From NCBI RefSeq assembly GCF_001659605.2, contig NC_035172.2, forward strand, positions 21,621,973 to 21,685,972: DNA of 64,000 nt, read 5' to 3'. How positions within the stretch are numbered: the stretch's first letter is position 1; every line of letters starts with the position of its first letter. The notes beneath the pieces were generated by a model that ran no database searches, had not been told where the DNA came from, and worked only from the letters and a program-made list of their open reading frames with translations. Below are positions 45,606-55,029 of the stretch, piece after piece. This DNA comes from Manihot esculenta (lineage: Eukaryota; Streptophyta; Magnoliopsida; Malpighiales; Euphorbiaceae). The position numbers and the translations under genes were made by a program.

Positions 45606-47963
45606 CTATCTTGAGCCTCCACCGAATGGTCTTGAGGTGCCTTTTATGTCCTCCAAGGTCCACCCAATTGCTTTCTTGTGCTTCCTCAACACATCAAGGA
45701 GTTTTTCCTCTTCTTCTTGGCTGAGCTGGTTGGAAATAATTACTGGAAGTGTATTTCCAGCTCCCAAGTAGGCATATTTGAGGTGGCTAGGCAAGGGTTT
45801 CAGATCTGGTGCATTCTCTGTCTGCTGGTTTTTTGTCTGCTTACTGTCTGATTTGAGCTGTGATTTGAGCAGATTTTCTGGTATTCTGGGCAAATCACTG
45901 GGCAAATCACTCACTTCCAGCAAGTTACAGCAGTCTGTTGTTTTCTTTGTTTCAGTGATGTTGCTGTCCACTTCTTCTCTCCTGCAAAGACCTTCATAGA
46001 GTAAGTTTTCTTGATCAAAATCAAAAATTTCTTGACTTAAATCATCAATTATATCAAGGCCATAAACAGGAGAAACATCATTGGGGAATTTCATGGCATC
46101 ATAAACATTAAATTTTATAATTTCCCCTTCAAACTCCATGGTCAATGTGCCATCATGCACATCAATTTTTGTTCTTGCTGTGCTCAAGAATGGTCTCCCA
46201 AGTAAGATATCAGAGGTGATGTTGCCCTTGTCCTCCTCCATGTCAATCACATAAAAATCAGCTGGGAAGACTAGTTGGTCCACTTGCACCAACACATCTT
46301 CAAGCACTCCTTTGGGGTAGACAATGGATCGATCAGCCAATTGGATCATAATGCTGGTGCCCTTGAGTGTACCTGCATTCAACAAGTTAAAAATAGAAAG
46401 AGGCATGACATTTATTGAAGCTCCAAGGTCACACATGGCCTTCTTTATTCCCACATTGCCTATTTTGCATGAAACCGCAAACATTCCTCTATCTTTGCAT
46501 TTGACTGGTAGTTTTCTTTGGATGACAGCTGAAACACACTCCCCCACACTTACCTTTTCATGTTTAGCAAGTTTCCTCCTATTGGTGCATAGCTCTTTGA
46601 GAAATTTAGCATACCTTGGTATTTGTTTGATAGCATCAAGTAGAGGTATGTTGATTTCTACCTTGCGAAGTGTCTCCAATATCTCTTTTTCCTCTTTCTC
46701 CTTTTGGGACCTTGCAAATCTCTTTGGGAAGGGAGGAGGTACCTTGAATTTCTCCATAGGTTGCTGTTTCTGCCTTTGACTTGATTCTGCCTGGTCTGTT
46801 GATTTGGGCAAATCACTTTCTGCCTTCTCTGGAGAATTGGGCAAACCACTGCTGGACAGCTTAGTTTGCCCAGCGATCGGGTCAGTTCCTACGAGTAAAC
46901 TGGGCAAATCACTGCCCTGATCACTTTCTGGCAGAATTTCTTCCATGGTCTGTTTTTGCAATTTTTCAGCCCTATTGTCTTGCAACTCCTTTCCACTCCT
47001 CAATGTGATGGCACTAGTATTTTGCCTTGGATTTATCTCAGTTTGGGAGGGTAGACAACAACTTACCTGTGCTAGCAATCTAGTTGTGCTGGATTCTCCA
47101 GGGGGCTGGTTTGTTTCAGAAATTTCAGCAGATTTTGGTTCAGTTGGGGCACTTCCGGCAGTTGCTGGTTTATGGACAGCAGCAGGGGATGTAACAGGTA
47201 CTTCGGCTGGTGCTGATTTATGGGCAGCAGTGGTTGTGGCAGTTTGACAGCAGTTGCTGTCTCTATTTTCAGCAACTTGGACAGCAGCAAATTCTGTAAT
47301 TTCTGGTGTAATTTTGGCAGTTTCAGCAAGTGCAGCAACTTCTGGTTCAGTTGGGGCAATTTCTGAGGTGGCTGATTTTTGGACAGCAGGTGCTGTTTTT
47401 GCAGCAGGAGCTTCGGTTGGTGCTGATTTTTGGACAGCAGCAGGTTCTACAGTGGTGATTTGTGCCGCAGATTCAGCAGCTTGGTCTGTTTCTTCGTCAT
47501 CGTCCCATAGATCTTGAAGCTCTTCCTCCCTTCTTAATATGTGCGCGTTCATTGAGTTGACCGCTTGATCCACTTGCTGTTGGAGAATTTTCCCAGAAAT
47601 TTCCAATTTTCTCACCATCTCTTCAAGTTCCTTATGGGAGTTTTGAGGTATTGCTTGGGCTTGATAGTGTTGGTAGTAGTCAGCCCTTGCATAGCCATAA
47701 TTCGGATTGTCCCCCCAACATGGATTGTATTGCAGATCTCTTTGGTAGTCATGATCTGTCCTTGTATAGCCATAGCTCATATTGTCTCCCCAACCTGAAT
47801 TATATGTGTCAAGGTAGGGATTATGTCTTGGCTGTCCATAGAATCCTTCAAATGCATGTGCTTGTTGAAGTTGTTGAACTTGTCGAGCTTGACTATAATT
47901 TCTCACAATAGAGGTTAGTTCAGAAATTTGAGAAGAGAGAAAAGACATACTTACCGTAGCCAT
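45606..47963 (-). CDS. Gypsy-C gag C-terminal region fused to retropepsin (785 codons)
   Basis: The open frame begins MATVSMSFLSSQISELTSIV. Residues about 45-90 hold the NPYLDTYNSGWG and NPCWGDNPNYGY motifs that in Athila/Tat elements follow the capsid. A 120-residue Ala/Pro/Thr-rich repeat (about 165-290, VQKSAPTE-like words) follows, then SAITLRSGKEL (about 316). The retropepsin active site is CDLGASINVMPLSIF (about 510), with ILLGRPFLSTA near 586 and KIDVHDGTLTMEF. The frame ends just after AIGWTLEDIKG, where reverse transcriptase would start, with RPFGGGSR and a stop. The capsid domain is absent: only about 90 bases separate the ATG from the primer-binding site. A consensus splice donor ACG|GTAAGTATG overlaps codons 3-6, so part of the transcripts might be spliced. 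It acts, if at all, as a trans-supplied protease or a packaging or translation signal; that is inference. Confidence 0.85.
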   Translation of the reverse strand: MATVSMSFLSSQISELTSIVRNYSQARQVQQLQQAHAFEGFYGQPRHNPYLDTYNSGWGDNMSYGYTRTDHDYQRDLQYNPCWGDNPNYGYARADYYQHYQAQAIPQNSHKELEEMVRKLEISGKILQQQVDQAVNSMNAHILRREEELQDLWDDDEETDQAAESAAQITTVEPAAVQKSAPTEAPAAKTAPAVQKSATSEIAPTEPEVAALAETAKITPEITEFAAVQVAENRDSNCCQTATTTAAHKSAPAEVPVTSPAAVHKPATAGSAPTEPKSAEISETNQPPGESSTTRLLAQVSCCLPSQTEINPRQNTSAITLRSGKELQDNRAEKLQKQTMEEILPESDQGSDLPSLLVGTDPIAGQTKLSSSGLPNSPEKAESDLPKSTDQAESSQRQKQQPMEKFKVPPPFPKRFARSQKEKEEKEILETLRKVEINIPLLDAIKQIPRYAKFLKELCTNRRKLAKHEKVSVGECVSAVIQRKLPVKCKDRGMFAVSCKIGNVGIKKAMCDLGASINVMPLSIFNLLNAGTLKGTSIMIQLADRSIVYPKGVLEDVLVQVDQLVFPADFYVIDMEEDKGNITSDILLGRPFLSTARTKIDVHDGTLTMEFEGEIIKFNVYDAMKFPNDVSPVYGLDIIDDLSQEIFDFDQENLLYEGLCRREEVDSNITETKKTTDCCNLLEVSDLPSDLPRIPENLLKSQLKSDSKQTKNQQTENAPDLKPLPSHLKYAYLGAGNTLPVIISNQLSQEEEEKLLDVLRKHKKAIGWTLEDIKGTSRPFGGGSR

Positions 47964-48054
47964 GCTTGTAAGGTCTTGGCAGTGCGTTCAATTTCAGGAT
48001 CGTAAAGAAGAGCAGCCCTGATCATAAAAGGAAAATACGTTAGTTTAAATCAAA

Positions 48055-48072
48055 TCCCCGGCAACGGCGCCA
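48055..48072 (-). other. Gypsy-C primer-binding site (tRNA-Asp)
   Basis: On the minus strand TGGCGCCGTTGCCGGGGA lies a few bases after the 5' LTR. It is the complement of the plant tRNA-Asp 3' end, the primer reported for Athila elements. Confidence 0.9.
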
Positions 48073-48077
48073 ATTTT

Positions 48078-49583
48078 TGATAGGCGGTTGTCGAAGCCGT
48101 CAAAAATAAACCTATTAAACAATCAACAATAAACTTGTAGATAGTGGCAATAGGGTCGAACCACAGGGAATTGACACCAATGATTTTCCTAATAATGACT
48201 AGGTCAAGTAAATAACAAGTAATTAAAAGAGGGGGGTTTGATTTGATGAGTTAAAACTAAATAGCAAAAGAAAGCAATAATGTAAAGATGAGTAAATCAA
48301 TAAGAGAGAAGCTTCTAGTTGAAGTATGGATCTATTCCAGATTGTTTAGAATTGATCATTGATTCTTTAACTCTCCTATTTATTCCAATAAATTAGTTTT
48401 GGATGTGGAAGACGCTTCTCACAATCCAAATTCCTCCTTAGTTCTAGTTTGATTAGGAAACGTTCGCTAATCAAACACTAATCAACAAGTTGCCAAGGAA
48501 CGTCCTTGGGGCATTGTAGCATCGAACAACTGTTGACTGCATTAAGACTTAGAGAAACCCAATTCTATCCTTGCCAACCGCGTGGTCAAGTTTAGATTAT
48601 GCAATTTGATTAAATGTGTATTTGAACAACCTAAGCAATTACGGACCTAAATCATTCAAACAATATTACTTAAGCAATTTAAAAGCAATGGGCCCTTATT
48701 GATTCTAAAAGCAAAGTAATATTTATGGAAAGCTCAAATTGCATAAATATTGAAATTAAATAGAAGTTTAACAATGGAGATTTAAATCTCCCAATTCATC
48801 ACAAAATCTGAAATTCACCCACTTCAACTAGAAAAGAAGGAGTTTAGCCACTCATGGTGGACTAAATACACAAAAAGATGAAAAGAAAAGAAAAAGGAAG
48901 ATGCTGGAGAGTTTCTGGCGAGTTGAGTTGCTGATCAGAAGATGCCTTTGCTGGTTTGGAGGTTGCCCTTTTATAGTTGAAGAGTTCCATCCTTCTAGGG
49001 TTTTGAAACCCCTTTTTAATTTGGCTTGTGACTCCTCTTTTGATGTTGAATTTAATTGCAACTGGAATTCCTTAGGTGAGAAACTCTTTCGTGGCTCTTG
49101 GAATTGTTTTGGTAGTGATTGAGTTGGATTTGGACTTCTGAAAACTTGAAATTCGGTTTCCTGAACAATTTCCCGCTCTGCTGTATTTTCTGCTGTCGAA
49201 GTGATTTGCCCTGCGATTTGACCAGTTTCTTCAAGTGATTGGGCAAATCGCTGACCAGATCGCTTCTCTGTGAGTCAGTCCTCTATGTCTCTGCGAGTGA
49301 TTTGGCCAGTGATCCTCGCGTTTCTTGGGCAAATCACTTGCCATATCACTACTGCCTGTTGCCTTCAGGTTTCTGCTTCAGCCTGATTTGGGCAAGCAGT
49401 GGGCAAATCACTGGGCAAATCACTGACCCGATCACTTTTCTGTCAACTTTCTGCACTTTTTCTCCAATTCTCCAATTTCTTCCTTTTCTGTAAAAACAAG
49501 ATAAAAACCATAAATTAAGCTAAAAAATGTGTAAATAAGCAATAAAAAAGATAATAAAAATGTGGCTAATTTATGCTTGATCA
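48078..49583 (-). repeat. Gypsy-C 5' LTR (right copy)
   Basis: 1506 bp. Every landmark lies exactly 5200 bases from its counterpart in 42878-44383 and the compared lines are identical. This supports a very recent insertion. Confidence 0.95.
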
Positions 49584-49588
49584 ATCAG

Positions 49589-50773
49589 GATCTAAAGAGG
49601 GTATATTGGTGGCCAGCCATGAAGAAAGATGTGGCGCAGTTCGTGACAGCCTGTGAGGTTTGTCAGAGAGTGAAACTGGAACATCAGAAGCCGGCTGGAA
49701 TGCTTAACCCACTGCCGATTCCAGAGTGGAAATGGGAGAACATAGCTATGGACTTTGTAGTGGGCTTACCGGCAGCGTCCAACAGGATAGACTCCATATG
49801 GGTGATTGTGGACAGACTCACGAAATCTGCTCATTTCATTCCAGTTAGGAGTAACAATTCTGTGGATAAGTTGGCACAGGTATATCTGGATGAGATAGTG
49901 AGATTACATAGAGTTCCAGTGTCTATAGTTTCAGACAGAGGACCTCAGTTCACCTCCAGATTTTGGCGGAGTCTGCAAAGTGCGATGGGCACGAGGTTGG
50001 ATTTTAGCACTGCTTTCCATCCGCAGACTGATGGACAGTCAGAGAGGACCATCCAAACCATTGAGGATATGCTCAGAACGTGTGTGTTAGACTTTGGCGG
50101 TTCTTGGAGGCAACATCTACCTCTGGTGGAGTTTGCCTACAATAACAGTCATCATGCTAGCATCGGGATGGCTCCTTATGAAGCGTTGTATGGGAGGAAG
50201 TGCAGATCACCTGTTTGCTGGGAAGAGGTAGGAGAGAAAGCTCTTGCAGGGCCAGAATTAGTAGAGATTACCAATAGAACAGTGCCTATGATCAGAGAGA
50301 GGATCAGAACAGCTCAGAGTAGACAGAAAAGCTATGCGGACGTTCGCAGAAAGCAGATAGAGTTTCAGGAGGGTAATATGGTATTGCTGAAAGTGTCTCC
50401 AATGAAAGGAGTGGTTCGTTTTGGAAAGAAAGGTAAGTTAGCTCCACGGTACATTGATTTGCAGAGGATCGGAAATGTGTCGTATAAGCTGGATTTACCT
50501 ACTTCTATGGAGAGAATTCACTCGTTATTTCATGTTTCTATGCTACGACAGTTTGTGTCAGATCCGAGTCAGGTTCTGAGTGAGCCTGATGTGGAGATTC
50601 TTAGAGATCTCACCTATGTAGAGCAGCCAGTACGGATTCTGGACACGCAGATTAGGCAGCTAAGGAACAAGGAAATTCCAATGGTGAAAGTCCTGTAGAA
50701 CCACTATAATCTAGAAGAGTGCACCTGGGAGACGCGGGAGTCTATGCTCCAGCAGTATCCATATCTGTTTTGA
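49589..50773 (+). pseudogene. Gypsy-A integrase and chromodomain-like C-terminus
   Basis: Resumes in frame after Gypsy-C: DLKRVYWWPAMKKDVAQFV, TACEVCQRVKLEHQKP (zinc-finger Cys pair). The DDE core follows in AMDFVVGLP, SDRGPQFTSRFWRSL and QSERTIQTIEDML, then the GKKGKLAPRYI block and QPVRILDTQIRQLRNKEIPM with a terminal ESMLQQYPYLF. Relative to Gypsy-B it has lost 15 bases after APRYI (five residues, in frame) and changed a Gly to Arg in RLHRVPVS. TAG at 50696 replaces TGG in the chromodomain-like tail; the natural end is TGA at 50771. Confidence 0.93.
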
Positions 50774-50853
50774 GGTTAGTTTTCCTCCTTTTTATGTAGT
50801 TTTTTGTTTATTTGAGGAACATTCGAGGACGAATGTTCTTAAGGGGGGGAGAA

Positions 50854-53097
50854 TGTAGTACCCGGCTAGAGTCCGGCATCGGAATTCCTATCGTCTGGTG
50901 GAATCCAGGATGTCGAAAGTCTCTAGAAGGGTAAGATTTATGTTTTTCTATGTAATGTAGTAGGTTTTAGTTGAAAGTTAAATGAAAAGAGTGTTTGAAA
51001 GAAAAGAACCAAGGCAGAAAAGCCAGGTTCGGCCGCCGAAGGTGACATTCGGCCGCCGAACTTACATGGCTTTCGGTTTCACGATAGGCCGTCGAAGGTG
51101 GTCTGGCCAGCCACCTATAAAAGGCCCTCAGTCGGTTGAAAGGATAAGGATTGCCTCTTTCTTTCACTTTCTAAGGTGAGACTCTGTCTTCCTTAAGTTT
51201 GCTTCATGTTTTCATTAAATCTTGCAAAGATTTGATTGATTTTGATGCTTTTTTGAAGGTTTTGAGCTAAAAACACAAAGTTATGAAGTTTGGAGAGTTT
51301 GAAGGAGAGTTGCTCCAAAACTCCACATTAGGATCGTTCATCTTCTTGGTTTCAAGAGGTAAGTGAAGATCCTGAGTTTGTTTTCATGATTTATGGAGTT
51401 TTTGAGGTTTTGGGGAGAGTTGCATGATTAGGGTAAAAGAGAGGTTTTTTTTGATATTTTTGTGAGCAAAGCTTGTCTATGTGTTATATGTTTTGTGTTA
51501 TTGGGGTTTTAAGGTAGTTTCTGACCCCTTTGAGCATATACTTGGGTGTATGCCTGTTGAGGAGTTGAGGTGTTTGAGTTGGAGGAAGATTGGTGCATTT
51601 TGGCGAGAGGCAGAGCAAGTTTCTGCCTTGCTGATGAACTCAGGTTCGGCAGCCGAAGGAACATTCGACCGTCGAACCCATGAGGAGGTGGCTTCGACTG
51701 CCCAAGCTTGCCCCCGAGCATTTGGACTTTCGGCTCTGGAGGGGAGTTTCGGCCGCCGAAGGGTAGAGACTTTTGTCTCTGGAGTGCCTTTCAGCCCCCG
51801 AAACTTGCCCCCGAAAGGGTTCGGCTGCCGAAAGTAGAGATTCGGCCGCCGAAGATGCTTGAGTTTCGGCTCTGGAGAGGACTTTCGGCCGCCGAACCTG
51901 CTGCCGAAAGTATCCTGTCCAGCTTTCCTTTGCATGCTTTGCATGGATGTTTGAGTGAGTGTAAGGGGATTCTTGGGGAGTTTAATAGAGTTGTTCATAA
52001 GCTAGTTTGGTCCCTCATTTGAGTCCATCTGTGTAGGCACAGACCAGAGGAACCAGAGAGAGCAGCAGTGAGTACTGCTCCAGCGTTTACAGAGCCTGCA
52101 GAGTCAGTCCAGATAGCCAGAGGTGAGTGGAACTAAACTTAATACTCGTTTTAATTGAGACATTGAATGCTTTTAGCATATTTCATGCACTATGATATGC
52201 AATAGGTTGATTGCATTAGACTCCACAAAGATGGTGCATTGCATACTTATTTGTTGATGTGGGTGAATGCTGAATGATCCAATAGTTCCAGACAGGAAGT
52301 CCAGGACCCCAGTCTACGGCCTGGCAGGTATAGGAAAGTCCAGGTGCCCAGTCTACGCCTTGGCAGGTATAGTAAAGACTAGGTGCCCAGTCTACGCCTT
52401 GGCAAATGGTAAGTACAGGTGTTATATACACGTATACATATACAGTACAGGAAGACCAGGACCCCATCTACGGCCTGGCACGGCACAGGTACTGGGACTA
52501 TGTGGTGACAGATTTACCCTTGATGTGAATTGTCTGTGATATGATGCATTCCATAAGATCATGTTTTAATGACTTGTTTTACTGTTCTACTCATTGGGCT
52601 ATAGAGCTCATTCCACTCCCTTAACCCCAGTCTTGCAGGTTCAGTATACAGTATACAGTGTACAGGGGAAGTCCAGCAGAGTACAGGAAGAGAGAAGAGT
52701 GTTGTAAGAGAATATTGTGGACATGTAATATTAAAGAGATGTAACAGTTGTGTATAAAGTTAGAATTGTGCTTGACTTAGTTATGTTTGTGTTGTAAATC
52801 TTTTATTTACATGGTCTGTTTATATAACTGTTTTACAGAGTATGTGAAAAACCAGGCTTAACAGGTATGAATTAACCCATCTAGAGCAAGCTCTAGTCAG
52901 GGGTACAGAGTACAGAGATAGTGCATGCACAGGTTAAGTCTTGGTCCAGAGAAAAGTTTTATTTTCACAGAAAATGTATGACCATGTATGAGATTTTACA
53001 GGTACTTAGAGAGTTTAGCAGGCTTGCTACGGGTTCTGGCAGCCTTAAGCCGATCTGAATCCTAGCGCCGGTGACGGTCCATTTTGGGGTCGTTACA
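50854..53097 (+). repeat. Gypsy-A 3' LTR
   Basis: 2244 bp, TGTAGTACCCGG to GTCGTTACA, followed by the TSD AGTAT. It is very similar to the 5' LTR with scattered C/T and G/A changes (for example GCCGTCGAAGG for GCCGCCGAAGG near 51090). TATAAAA is at 51116-51122. Confidence 0.95.
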
Positions 53098-53102
53098 AGT
53101 AT

Positions 53103-53348
53103 ATCATCAACCTATATTAAAATATAAAATTTTAAGTCTCCAACAGATAAATAAAATAGAGAGAATCATCTTTGGATGAAGAAAACCCGAGTTTGTGAAG
53201 AAAGTGGGAGATTCGTGTGAACCAAACTTTCGATGCTTGTTTTAGCCCTATAGTGAATGTTGCAATTTGCCGACATTGAGAGTGAGCAAATCCCAACGAT
53301 TGCTCTATTTATATATCATTTGACAAATGACCATGTAAAAAGGTATTT
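53103..53348 (-). pseudogene. Copia-D reverse transcriptase, central part
   Basis: The minus strand reads FLHGHLSNDIYM-like codons at the right edge, then GFAHSQC, GLKQASKVWFTRISHFLHKL, FSSSKDDSLYF, and the start of the VDD active-site codons at 53103. The latter continue in 27048 as ILLMCSDS. CACTA-4 adjoins on the right with TSD TTT (53346-53348). Confidence 0.8.
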
Positions 53349-53760
53349 TATTAAAAAAAAGTAAAATAATGATCAATTTTGACGACTAAATAAATTTAGT
53401 CGCTAAATAGCGATCAATCAGTAATCATTTTACAACAATATGAATAGAAGAAGATTTATATCTAAAAAATTGCTTAGCAACCAATTTTTTTATTGCTAAA
53501 TAGCGATTAAATTCTAAATTGTCGTTAAGTATGATGAAAATAGATACTGCGAAATGTTGGCAACTAATTTAGCGAACAATTTGTTACGTCTTCATGGGAG
53601 GAGTATGGGGACAAATTGAGCGACTAATCTGCTACTATTCTAGTGATTAATCTGGACTAATTTGTACTCGCTAAATATTTAATTAGTGACCATTTAGCGA
53701 CTAACCAACGATTATGCTGTGACTGATTAGCGACTATAAAAACTATATTTTATTTGGTAA
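53349..53760. repeat. CACTA-4 left subterminal repeats
   Basis: GACGACTAAATAAATTTAGTCGC, TAAATAGCGATCAAT, TTTAGCGAACAATT, GACCATTTAGCGACTAACC and TGATTAGCGAC words recur in both orientations. These match the set at 57800-58182 and at the end of CACTA-1. Confidence 0.8.
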
Positions 53761-54064
53761 TTTAATAAAAATTAAAAATTTAAAAATAAAAAAATAAAAT
53801 TTGTGATTTTAAAATTAAATTCAAATCAATTTTAGTTAGCTAAATTTTCGTGCAAAATATTAATTTTCATTAAATTTCAATCAAGTTTAAATTTTATACA
53901 CTTTTAATTTTCATGGTTTCTTTTGTTGGCATTTCAATTTCAATTAAGTTTAAATTTGATACACTTTTAATTTTAATGGTTTGTTTTGTTAGCATTTTAA
54001 TTTCAATTAAAACAGAAAAAGAAAAAAAAAACAAAAAGAGAAAACTGAAAAAGATAAAAAAAAT
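53761..54064. other. AT-rich spacer in CACTA-4
   Basis: AT-rich, with a 67-base block (TTTTAATTTTCATGGTTT... and TTTTAATTTTAATGGTTT...) present twice near 53900 and 53960. No gene. Confidence 0.5.
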
Positions 54065-54841
54065 GGGAAAATTATTTTTTAGTCCCTGAGATTTAACATA
54101 ATTAATACTTCTGTCCCTCTATTTTGGCGACCCAACACTTAAGTCCCTCATTTTCTCTTCCGTCCAAATTCATAGTCAAGGATTCAAAGGTGAGAGGTAA
54201 TACTTTTTTCTAAAAATATCCTCTTCTCAACGTGAAATCCCTGTTCTTTTTCTCAATAATATCTTCTCCATTTTTTTTTATCCATTATTAATTCTCCTCT
54301 TTTTTTTTCTTCTCTCTCTTTTTCATCTTTCTTCTCCCTCATATTTTCTCTATTTCTTTTTGATATTGTTGATTTTTCTTTCTTTTTTCTCTTTTTCATC
54401 TTTTTTCTCATTTATATTTTCTCTGTTTTTTTTGACATTGTTAATTTTCTTTTTCTTTTTTTTCATCTCTGTTCTCCCTCATATTTTCTCTATTTCCTTT
54501 TGACATTATTGATTTTTTTTTTCTCTTTTCCATCTTTCTCTCCCTGAAGCATTATTTGAGAGTTGCAGAAAGGGTATGAGTTATGGTGAAGAAGAAAAAG
54601 AAGAAGAATAATAAGAAGAATCTACAGTGGAGAGACATTGGGTTTGGGTTTCATAATTTTGAAATAGCGGGATTTTTAGTGAGGGTCAATTTTGTCAATT
54701 CACGTATCCCAAACAGCTATTTTGGATGGAAGGATTACGAATTTAAAAGAGAAAATGAGAGACTTAAGTGTTGGATCGCCAAAATAGAGAGACAGAAGTG
54801 TTAATTACGTTAAACCTCAGGGATTAAAAAGTAATTTTTCC
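54065..54841. mobile_element. Mutator-like MITE with terminal inverted repeats of about 110 bp
   Basis: The left end starts GGGAAAATTATTTTTTAGTC and continues CTGTCCCTCTATTTTGGCGA and CAACACTTAAGTCCCTCA. The right end is its inverse (ACTTAAGTGTTGGATCGCCA, AATAGAGAGACAGAAGTG, GATTAAAAAGTAATTTTTCC). Flanks TAAAAAAAAT and TAAAAAAAT look like a 9-10 bp TSD, the Mutator size. The middle (about 54290-54560) is pyrimidine-rich with about three and a half units of 65-70 bp (TTTTTCATCTTTCTTCTCCC, ATATTTTCTCTATTTC). A short Lys-rich frame at 54583-54804 runs into the inverted repeat and is not a gene. Confidence 0.85.
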
Positions 54842-55029
54842 TAAAAAAATTAACTTTTAATTTTTAATTTTATCTTTAGCACTTCAATTTCTAAGCTTTG
54901 ATTTATTTTAATAATTTTAATAATTTTAATTTTTAACTCTTGAATTAATTTTTTTTTCATAAACTTGAATTAAAATTAGTTAAAGTTAGAATGTACATCT
55001 AAATTTCGACCCTTTCTTTTTCTTCTTTA
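54842..55029. other. AT-rich spacer
   Basis: Only AT-rich simple sequence is seen. Confidence 0.5.

Larger units (their letters stand above)
42878..49583 (-). mobile_element. Gypsy-C, Athila-like non-autonomous LTR retrotransposon with gag-tail/protease ORF
   Basis: On the plus strand it starts TGATAGGCGGTTG and ends GCTTGATCA. TSD ATCAG is at 42873-42877 and 49584-49588. The two 1506-bp LTRs (42878-44383, 48078-49583) are offset by exactly 5200 bases throughout and I found no difference between them. The primer-binding site is complementary to tRNA-Asp (48055-48072), typical of Athila. The only gene is a 785-codon ORF (45606-47963) with no reverse transcriptase, RNase H or integrase. It must depend on a partner element and is very young. 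Confidence 0.95.
27049..53097 (+). mobile_element. Gypsy-A, Tekay/Del-like chromovirus containing Gypsy-B and Gypsy-C
   Basis: LTRs at 27049-29285 and 50854-53097 both start TGTAGTACCCGGCTAGAG and end GTTACA. The TSD AGTAT is at 27044-27048 and 53098-53102. The primer-binding site TGGTATCAGAGC (initiator-Met tRNA) is at 29289-29300 and a polypurine tract AAGGGGGGGAGAA directly precedes the 3' LTR. The gag-pol frame is continuous from 29495 to 50773 once the two nested elements and their TSDs are removed, giving an element of about 9.7 kb. A C-terminal chromodomain-like tail places it in the chromovirus lineage. It inserted in the reverse-transcriptase active-site codons of Copia-D. Confidence 0.95.

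Noticed and set aside
45211..45663. Minus-strand Phe-rich frame in the Gypsy-C 3' interior
   Set aside because: Low-complexity composition downstream of the protease ORF, with no match to pol or envelope-like proteins.
42878..49583. Gypsy-C as a full Athila with envelope-like gene
   Set aside because: The 1.2 kb between the ORF stop and the LTR has no reverse transcriptase, integrase or membrane-protein coding.
54583..54804. Small Lys-rich ORF (MVKKKKKKNNKK start)
   Set aside because: It runs through the right inverted repeat of a Mutator-like MITE and has no domain.
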